Assembly: GCA_025966175.1 (NCBI GenBank)
Contig: JAOPVN010000217.1
Span: 1 to 9,598, forward strand
Length of the DNA: 9,598 bases
Reading direction: 5' to 3'
From: Modestobacter sp.
Lineage (GTDB): Bacteria > Actinomycetota > Actinomycetes > Mycobacteriales > Geodermatophilaceae
Position 1 is the first letter of the stretch. Each line of letters begins with the position of its first letter. The notes below the pieces were generated by a model. The model was not told the origin of the DNA and searched no databases. It was given only the letters and a program-made list of their open reading frames with translations. A program made the translations under genes and the position numbers. Shown piece after piece: positions 3,739-9,598 of the stretch.

Positions 3739-5934
3739 TCATGCCTTCTCCAGGTACTCGGCGCGCTCGTCCAGGCTCAGCGCGGCGACGGCGGCGGCCA
3801 GCTCCGGGTGGTCGGCCAGCCCGCCGCCGCGCTCGACCAGGGCGGTGGCCTCGACCCGCGCCTCGGCGATCAGCGCCTCGTCGTCCAGCAGCGACAGCAG
3901 CCGCACCCCGGACCGGCGGCCGGACTGGGCGGCACCGAGCACGTCGCCCTCCCGGCGGGTCTCCAGGTCCAGCCGGGCCAGCTCGAAGCCGTCGGTGGTG
4001 GCGGCGACCGACGCCAGCCGCTGCCCGGTCGGCGACGTGCTGGGCGCCTCGGTGACCAGCAGGCACAGCCCGGCGTGCTTCCCGCGGGCCACCCGGCCGC
4101 GAAGCTGGTGCAGCTGGCTGACGCCGAACCGGTCGGCGTCCAGCACGACCATGACGGTGGCGTTCGGCACGTCGACGCCGACCTCGACGACCGTGGTGGC
4201 GACCAGCACGTCGACCTCCCCGGCGGCGAAGGCCCGCATCCGGGCCTCCTTCTCGTCGGGCGCCATCCGGCCGTGCAGCACCTCGACCCGCAGCGCCGAC
4301 AGCGGACCGGCGCGCAGCCCCTCGGCGACGTCGAGCACCGCCAGCGGGGGCCGCCGGTCGCTGGTGCCCTTCTCCTGTGGCGGGGCGCCGTCCTCGTCGT
4401 CGGGGCCCTCGTCGTCCTTCGAGCCGCCCTCCTCGTCGCCGATCCGTGCGCAGACGACGTAGGCCTGCCGCCCGGCGGCGACCTCCTCCCGGACCCGGGC
4501 CCAGGCGCGGTCGACCCAGGCCGGCTTCTCCCCCGCCGGTACCACCGAGCTGGACACGCCGCCGCGGCCGGCGGGCAGCTGGCGCAGCGTGGAGGTCTCC
4601 AGGTCGCCGTAGACGGTCATCGCCACGGTCCGCGGGATCGGCGTCGCGGTCATCACCAGCACGTGCGGCGGGCGGGTGCCCTTGGCGCGCAGGGCGTCGC
4701 GCTGTTCGACGCCGAAGCGGTGCTGCTCGTCGACGACGACCAGCCCGAGGTCGGCGAACTCCACGCCCTCCTGCAGCAGCGCGTGGGTGCCCACGACGAT
4801 GCCGGCGCTGCCGTCGGCGACCGCGGCACGGGCCTCCCGCCGCGCGGCGGCCTTCTGCGATCCGGTGAGCAGCACCACCCGGGTTCCGGCGGGGTCGCCG
4901 TCCAGCTCACCGGCCCGCCCGAGCGGACCGAGGATCGCGCCCAGGCTGCGGGCGTGCTGGGCGGCGAGCACCTCGGTGGGCGCCAGCAGCGCCGCCTGCC
5001 CGCCGGCGTCCACCACCTGGGCCATCGCCCGCAGCGCGACGACCGTCTTGCCCGAGCCGACCTCCCCCTGCAGCAGCCGGTTCATCGGCTGCTCACGGGC
5101 CAGCTCCTCGGCCAGCTCCTCGCCGACCTCCCGCTGCCCCTCGGTGAGGGAGAACGGCAGGGCCGCGTCGACGGCGTCCAGCAGGCCGCCGCTGCCCCGG
5201 GGGCGGGCGATGCCGGGCTCCAGGGCCGCTGCGCGCCGGCGGGCGGCCAGGGTCGCCTGCAGGACCAGCGCCTCGTCCCACTTGAGCCGCTCGTCGGCCT
5301 CGTCGACCTCCTCCTGCGACTCCGGCCGGTGCTTCTGCCGCAGCGCGACGTCCAGCGGGACCAGGCCGTGCCGCCGGCGGACCGGCTCGGGGATGGGGTC
5401 ATCGAGTGCCTCGGCCAGCGACCGGGGGTCATCCAGCAGCATCTTGACCGACTTCTGGATCACCCAGCTGGAGACGTCCTTGCTGGCCGGGTAGATCGGT
5501 ACCAGCGCGCGCGCCCAGTCGTCGTCGTCCCCGGTGATGATGTGGCAGTCCGGATGGGTGAACTGCAGGTCGCCCTGCCAAGTGCCGACGCTGCCGGCGA
5601 ACAGCCCCCACTCCCCGACCTCCAGCCGGGCGTGCCGGGAGTTGAAGAAGACCAGGCGCATGCTGCCGACGCCGTCGCCCACGGTGACCTCGGTGAGGGT
5701 GCCGTGGCGCCGCTGCATCTTCCGGGTGCTCACCTTCTTGACCTGCGCGAGCACGGTCACCCGGTCGCCGGCCTGGAGGTCGTCGAGCCGGGTCATCTCC
5801 CCACGGCGGGCGTAGCGGCGCGGGTAGTGGCGCAGCAGGTCGCGCACGGTGCGCAGCTGCAACTGGTCGGCCATGACCTTCGACGTCTTCGGCCCGAGCA
5901 CCTTCGCCAGGTCGGTGTCCATCGAGATGCCCAT
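3739..5934 (-). CDS. recG: ATP-dependent DNA helicase RecG
   Basis: RecG reverses stalled replication forks and processes branched DNA. The 731-residue product has the fork-binding wedge (OB) region at about 50-135, then the helicase motifs: GEVGSGKT Walker A (290-297), APTEVLAAQH, DEQH (402-405), TATPIPRT (429-436) and QLHQLRGRVARG (607-618). Two points are unusual. Motif VI has Ala where GRVGRG is usual, and an acidic, probably disordered insert (about 499-528, rich in Asp, Glu and Gly) lies in the second helicase domain. The start is ATG 5934, one base after the FakA-like stop; ATG 5922 (MDTDLAKVLG) is equally possible and closer to the usual N-terminus. Neither has a strong Shine-Dalgarno sequence, so coupling is likely. 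The gene pair FakA-like/recG is common in Gram-positive bacteria. Confidence 0.97.
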   Translation of the reverse strand: MGISMDTDLAKVLGPKTSKVMADQLQLRTVRDLLRHYPRRYARRGEMTRLDDLQAGDRVTVLAQVKKVSTRKMQRRHGTLTEVTVGDGVGSMRLVFFNSRHARLEVGEWGLFAGSVGTWQGDLQFTHPDCHIITGDDDDWARALVPIYPASKDVSSWVIQKSVKMLLDDPRSLAEALDDPIPEPVRRRHGLVPLDVALRQKHRPESQEEVDEADERLKWDEALVLQATLAARRRAAALEPGIARPRGSGGLLDAVDAALPFSLTEGQREVGEELAEELAREQPMNRLLQGEVGSGKTVVALRAMAQVVDAGGQAALLAPTEVLAAQHARSLGAILGPLGRAGELDGDPAGTRVVLLTGSQKAAARREARAAVADGSAGIVVGTHALLQEGVEFADLGLVVVDEQHRFGVEQRDALRAKGTRPPHVLVMTATPIPRTVAMTVYGDLETSTLRQLPAGRGGVSSSVVPAGEKPAWVDRAWARVREEVAAGRQAYVVCARIGDEEGGSKDDEGPDDEDGAPPQEKGTSDRRPPLAVLDVAEGLRAGPLSALRVEVLHGRMAPDEKEARMRAFAAGEVDVLVATTVVEVGVDVPNATVMVVLDADRFGVSQLHQLRGRVARGKHAGLCLLVTEAPSTSPTGQRLASVAATTDGFELARLDLETRREGDVLGAAQSGRRSGVRLLSLLDDEALIAEARVEATALVERGGGLADHPELAAAVAALSLDERAEYLEKA

Positions 5935-5935
5935 G

Positions 5936-7537
5936 TCACTCGACCCCGACCAGCAGCGGCACCGCCCCGGCGCCGCCCTCGTACCGGACGACCTCGACCG
6001 TGGGATGCACCGCCGCGAGGTGCGCGGCGACCGTGTCGCCGAGAGCCGGGTCCTCCCCCACCACCAGGGTGGCCATCTCCCCGCCCGCGGACAGCAGCCG
6101 GTCGAGCAGGTCGCGGGCGACCGTGGCCAGGTCGGCGCCGATGACGACGACGTCGCCCTCCGCGCTGCCCAGCGCGTCGCCGGGGTGGCAGCGGCCGGCC
6201 GAGGTGAGCGCCTCCTGCTCGGCGACGGTGACCTCCGCCCAGCGGGTGGCGGCGGCGGCCTCGGCCATGGCGATGACGTCGTCGCCGAAGCGGCGGGCGG
6301 GGTCGGCGACGGCCAGCGCGGCCAGGCCCTGCACCGCCGACCGGGTCGGGACGACGACCACGTCGCGCCCCTCCTCGCGGGCCCGGTCGGCGGCCCGGCT
6401 GGTGAGCGCGGTGACGTCGGCGTGGTTGGGCAGGACGACGACCTGCTCCGCACCCGTGGCCAGCACGGCCTGCAGGACCGCGTCCTCGTCGACCTCCCCG
6501 ACCGGCGCGGTCAGCACGGCGACCCCCTCGCCGGCGAAGAGGTCGGCCAGCCCGGCGGAGTAGGCGAGCGCGACGACTGCGCGGGTCCCGGGGGCGGCCG
6601 GCGCGCGCACCGACGCCAGCGGGGTGACCGAGATGCGGTGCGGACGCCCGGCCTCGATCCCGGCCTCGACCGCGGCCCCGACGTCGCAGACGTGCACGTG
6701 CACGTTCCACTCCCGACCTCCGGGGGTGTCGACGCCGACGACGACCAGGCAGTCACCGAGCTCGGCGAGCCGGGTCCGCAGCCGGGCCACGGCGTCCTCG
6801 TCGGAGTCGGCGAGCAGGAACTGGACCTCACTGCCGTAGCCGGGTGCCGGCGGGCCGGGGACCTGCGCCGGTGAGCGCCGGGGCCGGGCCGGGCGGCCGT
6901 CCAGCGGCGGTCGGACCGGGGCGACACCGGTCACCGTGTCGACCAGCGCGTCCAGCACCAGGCACCAGCCGGCACCGCCGGCGTCGACGACGCCGGCGTC
7001 CCGGAGTGCGGCGAGCTGACCGGTGGTGGCCTGCAGTGCGGTGAGGGCTCCCTCGGCGGCGGCCTGGACCACGTCGGCCAGCTCGGTGCGGCCCGCCGCG
7101 ACCGCGGCCGTCGCCGCCTCGGCCCCGGACCGCGCCACGGTGAGGAAGGTGCCCTCCTCCGGGTCGGCGACCGCGGTGTAGGCGGTGCGGGCCGCGGTGG
7201 CCAGCGCCGCGGCGAGCACCTCGCCGTCGACCACCGGTTCCCCCGCGAGGCTGTCGGCGAGGCCGCGCAGCAGCTGGGCCAGGATCGCGCCGGAGTTGCC
7301 GCGGGCGCCCAGCACCGCGCCGCGGGCGAGCACGGACCACGGGGACTCCGCCCGGTCGCCACCAGCCTGGAGTGCGGCATGCCCGGCCTCGGCGGTCAAC
7401 AGCAGGTTGATGCCGGTGTCCCCGTCGGGGACGGGGAAGACGTTGAGCTCGTCGAGCCGAGTGCGGGCCGCGGACAGGCTGTCGACGACGGCGCGGCTCC
7501 ACTGGCCGACCGCGGCCTCGTCCAGCGCCTTGAGCAC
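5936..7537 (-). CDS. DAK2 domain protein, fatty acid kinase FakA-like
   Basis: A 533-residue two-domain protein of the DAK2/YloV family. In Firmicutes, FakA is the ATP-binding subunit that phosphorylates fatty acids held by FakB (DegV family); no FakB is in this window, and the actinobacterial role is inferred. Residues 1-205 are a DhaL-like domain with NVFPVPDGDTGIN (32-44; Asp38, Asp40 and Asn44 for ATP and Mg), GARGNSG (77-83) and DAGGAG (185-190). A Pro/Arg linker (206-234) joins the C-terminal DAK1-type domain (about 235-533). A longer frame opens upstream to ATG 7798, but it would overlap rpmB; GTG 7537 matches the family start (LKALDEAAV) and lies seven bases after a -10 box, suggesting a leaderless mRNA. 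recG follows after one base. Confidence 0.92.
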   Translation of the reverse strand: MLKALDEAAVGQWSRAVVDSLSAARTRLDELNVFPVPDGDTGINLLLTAEAGHAALQAGGDRAESPWSVLARGAVLGARGNSGAILAQLLRGLADSLAGEPVVDGEVLAAALATAARTAYTAVADPEEGTFLTVARSGAEAATAAVAAGRTELADVVQAAAEGALTALQATTGQLAALRDAGVVDAGGAGWCLVLDALVDTVTGVAPVRPPLDGRPARPRRSPAQVPGPPAPGYGSEVQFLLADSDEDAVARLRTRLAELGDCLVVVGVDTPGGREWNVHVHVCDVGAAVEAGIEAGRPHRISVTPLASVRAPAAPGTRAVVALAYSAGLADLFAGEGVAVLTAPVGEVDEDAVLQAVLATGAEQVVVLPNHADVTALTSRAADRAREEGRDVVVVPTRSAVQGLAALAVADPARRFGDDVIAMAEAAAATRWAEVTVAEQEALTSAGRCHPGDALGSAEGDVVVIGADLATVARDLLDRLLSAGGEMATLVVGEDPALGDTVAAHLAAVHPTVEVVRYEGGAGAVPLLVGVE

Positions 7538-7544
7538 GCCCGGC

Positions 7545-7550
7545 AGGCTA
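7545..7550 (-). promoter_or_regulatory. -10 box of a likely leaderless promoter for the FakA-like gene
   Basis: TAGCCT on the minus strand fits TANNNT and ends seven bases before GTG 7537, the spacing expected when transcription starts at the first base of the start codon. No good Shine-Dalgarno sequence is present between them. No clear -35 box is visible, which is common for such actinobacterial promoters. Confidence 0.6.
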
Positions 7551-7609
7551 CCCGGGGCGGCCGACAGGACCGGTCCGCGTGCGCTGGGAGGGCCGTCGCC
7601 CGGGGCGGT

Positions 7610-7639
7610 CCGACACGGAGGGCGGACACCGGCTACAGT
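7610..7639 (+). promoter_or_regulatory. Candidate rpmB promoter
   Basis: CCGACA (7610-7615) and TACAGT (7634-7639) are separated by 18 bases; the -10 fits TANNNT and the -35 matches TTGACA at four of six positions. The start would be near 7646, giving a leader of about 105 nt. The leader has no gene I can support. The pair lies within the 214-bp divergent region shared with the FakA-like promoter. Confidence 0.4.
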
Positions 7640-7751
7640 GTGACCAGCGTGTGCGTGGCTGGGCCATGCCCTGGGGTGCTCGTTGCCCTCGGGTGTCCGG
7701 CGGCACCGCGACCTGACTTCAGCTGGACCAATTATCTGGGAGTGATCGACC

Positions 7752-7943
7752 GTGGCTGCCGTGTGCGACGTGTGTGGCAAGGGCCCCGGTTTCGGCATGT
7801 CGGTGTCTCACTCGCACCGCCGTACGCCGCGCCGTTGGAACCCGAACATCCAGGCCGTGAAGGCCATCGTCGGTGCCGGCACCCGCCGTCGCATCAACGC
7901 CTGCACGTCCTGCATCCGCGCGGGCAAGGTCGTCCGGGGCTGA
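7752..7943 (+). CDS. rpmB: 50S ribosomal protein L28, zinc-binding form
   Basis: A 63-residue L28 protein of the large subunit and the only plus-strand gene here. It has CDVCGKGPGFGMSVSHSH at residues 5-22, RRTPRRWNPNIQ, and a second CTSC at 51-54. The two CxxC pairs (Cys5, 8, 51, 54) define the C+ zinc-binding form. GTG 7752 is supported by GGGAG at 7738-7742, nine bases upstream. It ends in tandem stops TGA TAA, with the second stop being the first bases of the 60-nt element. Transcription stops at the hairpin at 8021. Mycobacterial genomes also place an rpmB divergently from this gene block. Confidence 0.96.
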   Translation: MAAVCDVCGKGPGFGMSVSHSHRRTPRRWNPNIQAVKAIVGAGTRRRINACTSCIRAGKVVRG

Positions 7944-8003
7944 TAAAGGACCCCCTTGCCCCCCAGCACTCGCAGGCTCGTGCCGGGGCCCTGCAAGGGG
8001 GCC
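7944..8003 (+). repeat. 60-nt post-stop stem-loop element, copy after rpmB
   Basis: It starts directly after the rpmB TGA with TAAAGGACCCC. Arms CCCCCTTGC (7951-7959) and GCAAGGGGG (7993-8001) pair perfectly. An inner stem pairs 7961-7969 with 7980-7988 at eight of nine positions around a 10-nt loop. The core CTCGCAGGCTCGTGCCG (7969-7985) matches the recG copy at 15 of 17 bases, and AAGGACCCC is identical in both. The outer arms differ in sequence between copies but stay complementary, which argues for a conserved structure. Confidence 0.7.
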
Positions 8004-8020
8004 GCTCCAGCACGTCACCG

Positions 8021-8054
8021 AGACCCCGGAGATCTTCTGATCTCCGGGGTCTTT
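8021..8054 (+). terminator. Intrinsic terminator after rpmB
   Basis: A perfect 14-bp stem (8021-8034 with 8039-8052, core GACCCCGGAGATC) closes a four-base TTCT loop and is followed by a short T run (8052-8054). It lies between the convergent rpmB and cytidylate-kinase-like genes. The same hairpin may also act weakly on the minus strand, where the T content after the stem is low. Confidence 0.88.
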
Positions 8055-8064
8055 CGCGTGCCGG

Positions 8065-8691
8065 TCAGGCGCCGATGCCACGGGCGCGGGCCGCGGCGAC
8101 GACCAGGTCCACCACGGTGTCGTGCGGCAGCGCCGTGCTGTCCACGACCAGGTGGTAGTGCCGGGCCTCGGCCGGGTCGCAGCGGTAGAAGTGCCGCACG
8201 TAGGCGACCCGCGCGGCGTCGGCGGCGTCCCGGTCCCGACGCACCTCCTCCTCGGGTCGGCCGGCGTGCGCGACCGCCGCGGCCAGCCGTGCCTCCGGCG
8301 GGCCGTCCAGCCGCACGTGCAGCACGTCCGGGCGGTTCCGCAGCACGATCGCCGCTGCCCGGCCGAGCACCACCCCGCCCGGGCCGGCCGCGATCTCGGC
8401 CAGCACCTTCTCGGTCTGCAGCCGGTAGGCCCGCTCGTCGGGCAGCGTCGAGGTGGGGAGCACGCCGCCGACCGGGTCGGGCATGGTGCCCAGCGAGGTC
8501 ACCAGCCGCCACAGCCCCCGGGTGATCGTCTCGTCGTTGGCCTCCGCCTCGGCGACGGGCACGCCGAGGCGGCCGGCCACCTGGGCCGGGATCACCCGGT
8601 CGTAGAAGGGCAGACCGAGGCGCTCGGCGACCGCCGGTGCGATCTCCGCACCACCGCAGCCGAACGACGCCGACACCGTCACGACGCCCAT
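8065..8691 (-). CDS. Cytidylate-kinase-like family protein
   Basis: A 208-residue protein of the cytidylate-kinase-like P-loop family (Cytidylate_kin2). The N-terminus has VTVSASFGCGGAEIAPAVAE followed by RLGLPFYDR, the family form of the phosphate-binding loop, without the classic GKS/T lysine. Later family motifs are GGVVLGRAAAIVLRNRPD (105-122), HVRLDGPPEARL (125-136), RRDRDAADAARVAYV and YHLVVDST (179-186). The true substrate of the family is not established. ATG 8691 has GAGGAGG at 8702-8696, four bases upstream, and overlaps the GNAT gene by 13 nt. It is the last gene of the thiL-GNAT block and converges on rpmB. Confidence 0.88.
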   Translation of the reverse strand: MGVVTVSASFGCGGAEIAPAVAERLGLPFYDRVIPAQVAGRLGVPVAEAEANDETITRGLWRLVTSLGTMPDPVGGVLPTSTLPDERAYRLQTEKVLAEIAAGPGGVVLGRAAAIVLRNRPDVLHVRLDGPPEARLAAAVAHAGRPEEEVRRDRDAADAARVAYVRHFYRCDPAEARHYHLVVDSTALPHDTVVDLVVAAARARGIGA

Positions 8692-9194
8692 GCGTCCTCC
8701 TCGTCCCCGGCGATGGCCGAGAGGTCACTGATCGGCAGGTCCTTGCCCAGGAAGACCGCGCCGGGTGCGTCGGCGTAGACCCCGTACCCGGCCACGGGTG
8801 TGTACCCCGCGCGGGCGTACAGCGCCAGTGCCTCGGGCTGCCGGTCCCCCGAGTTCAGCAGCAGGTGGTGGTGCCCCGCGGCCGCCGCGGAGCGCTCCAG
8901 GTCGGCCAGCACCAGGGCCGCGATCCCCCGCCGTCGGAAGGCCGGCTCGACGTACATCCGCTTGAGCTCGGCCACCCCGTTCCCGTGCGCCCGCCAGCCG
9001 CCACAGCCGGCGGGCACGCCGTCGACCTCGGCCACCAGGAACAGCCCCAGCGGCGGGGAGAACTCCGCCGGGTCGACCACGGCGGCGTCCCGGCCTCCGT
9101 AGCGGATCACGTACTCCTGCTGCACCCGCTCGACCAGGTGCTGCGCGACGGGGTCGGCGTACCCCACCACGCGCAGCTCAGCCGAAGTGGACAT
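8679..9194 (-). CDS. GNAT family N-acetyltransferase
   Basis: A 171-residue protein with a single GNAT domain, expected to move an acetyl group from acetyl-CoA to an amine; the substrate is unknown. Beta strands FLVAEVDGVPAGCGGWR (52-68) lead to the acetyl-CoA loop ELKRMYVEPAFRRRGIAALV (76-95), with RRRGIA at 87-92 matching R/QxxGxA. The segment SGDRQPEALALYARAGYTPV is the usual C-terminal motif B region. ATG 9194 has an excellent ribosome-binding site, GGAGGTGA at 9208-9201, six bases upstream. It overlaps thiL by 17 nt and the next gene by 13 nt, so the three genes are probably one operon. Confidence 0.93.
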   Translation of the reverse strand: MSTSAELRVVGYADPVAQHLVERVQQEYVIRYGGRDAAVVDPAEFSPPLGLFLVAEVDGVPAGCGGWRAHGNGVAELKRMYVEPAFRRRGIAALVLADLERSAAAAGHHHLLLNSGDRQPEALALYARAGYTPVAGYGVYADAPGAVFLGKDLPISDLSAIAGDEEDAWAS

Positions 9195-9598
9195 GTCCGG
9201 TCACCTCCCCCAGCTCGGCGGCCACCTGCGCGGCGGGCACCCCGTCGACCCGCACCCCGGGTCCGTCTCCTCGCGCCTCGTGCACGCGTCCGATCGTCGT
9301 CCATCCGGCTGGGAGCTCGACGTCGGGCGGGAAGGTGGCCACCAGCGCGTGGTCCTCCCCACCGGTGAGCACCCAGGCCAGCGGGTCCCCGCCCAGCGCC
9401 GCCGCGACCTGGGGCAGCGGCCCGACGACGAACACCTCCTGCAGGACGGCGCGGTCCAGGTCGAGCACGACCCCGCTGTCGGCGGCCAGGTGCCCGGCGT
9501 CGGCAAGCAGCCCGTCGCTCGTGTCGCACATCGCGGTGGCGCCGGCGTCCGCCGCGGCCGGGCCGGCGGCGTAGGGCGGCTCGGGACGGCGGTGGGCG
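9178..9598 (-). CDS. thiL: Thiamine-monophosphate kinase, C-terminal part (5' end outside window)
   Basis: ThiL phosphorylates thiamine monophosphate to the active cofactor thiamine diphosphate. Only the last 139 residues are present; the frame is open to the right edge. It begins HRRPEPPYAAGPAAADAGATA, of which RRPEPPY and the Ala-rich helix fit the start of the second half of ThiL. The signature MCDTSDGLLADAGHLAADSG is the family iDiSDGLl motif, and LTGGEDHALVATFP is the GGEDYeLl motif near the C-terminus. The usual Tyr is His here. In mycobacteria thiL lies close to recG and rpmB, which fits. Confidence 0.92.
   Translation of the reverse strand, partial: AHRRPEPPYAAGPAAADAGATAMCDTSDGLLADAGHLAADSGVVLDLDRAVLQEVFVVGPLPQVAAALGGDPLAWVLTGGEDHALVATFPPDVELPAGWTTIGRVHEARGDGPGVRVDGVPAAQVAAELGEVTGHVHFG

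Noticed and set aside
3808..6144. A 778-codon open frame on the plus strand opposite recG and the FakA-like gene
   Set aside because: The translation is low complexity with no domain, and it mirrors the codon bias of the real minus-strand genes; long antisense frames are usual at this GC content.
7646..7751. Leader ORF starting at GTG 7640 ahead of rpmB
   Set aside because: The frame runs on into rpmB in a different frame, has no ribosome-binding site and no recognisable peptide.
7538..7798. Extension of the FakA-like gene to ATG 7798
   Set aside because: The extra 87 codons overlap rpmB and its promoter, have no family similarity, and a better start with a -10 box exists at 7537.

Overview
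The window is GC-rich chromosomal DNA, and the gene content and order point to a high-GC actinobacterium. The set rnc, rpmF, DUF177, SepIVA-like, coaD, rsmD, recG, FakA-like, rpmB (divergent) and thiL matches the neighbourhood known from mycobacteria and relatives, here packed more tightly. The family Geodermatophilaceae (Blastococcus, Modestobacter, Geodermatophilus) is my best guess. That guess is an inference from general sequence style, not a database result.

Layout. All genes except rpmB lie on the minus strand. Reading the minus strand from right to left, block A (9598 to 8065) is the 3' part of thiL, a GNAT acetyltransferase and a cytidylate-kinase-like protein, each overlapping the next. 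It converges on rpmB (+, 7752-7943), which is followed by a 60-nt stem-loop element and a perfect intrinsic terminator at 8021-8054. A 214-bp divergent promoter region separates rpmB from block B.

Block B (7537 to 1795) is a two-domain DAK/FakA-like kinase subunit, recG, rsmD, coaD, two tandem 26-codon mini-ORFs and a SepIVA/DivIVA-like coiled-coil division protein. Junctions are -1 to +4 nt apart except recG-rsmD, where a 60-nt element fills the gap. Block C (1733 to 1) is a possible cysteine-containing mini-ORF, a DUF177 (YceD-like) protein, rpmF and rnc; rnc runs off the left edge.

Function. The genes are housekeeping: 50S ribosome parts (L28, L32, and DUF177 often linked to L32), rRNA processing and methylation (RNase III, RsmD), fork repair (RecG), coenzyme A and thiamine-phosphate metabolism (CoaD, ThiL), lipid precursor phosphorylation (FakA-like) and cell-envelope growth (SepIVA-like). 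I see no phage, insertion sequence, CRISPR array, tRNA or rRNA.

The unusual material is in the control sequences. (1) A very long, near-perfect inverted repeat (704-759) lies inside the first codons of rnc and looks like an RNase III substrate. (2) A 77-bp tandem repeat between coaD and the SepIVA-like gene makes two near-identical mini-ORFs linked by four-base stop/start overlaps, and appears to supply the division gene with its ribosome-binding site and start codon. (3) Two related 60-nt hairpin elements sit directly after the stop codons of recG and rpmB and keep pairing with different arm sequences. (4) The FakA-like gene looks leaderless.
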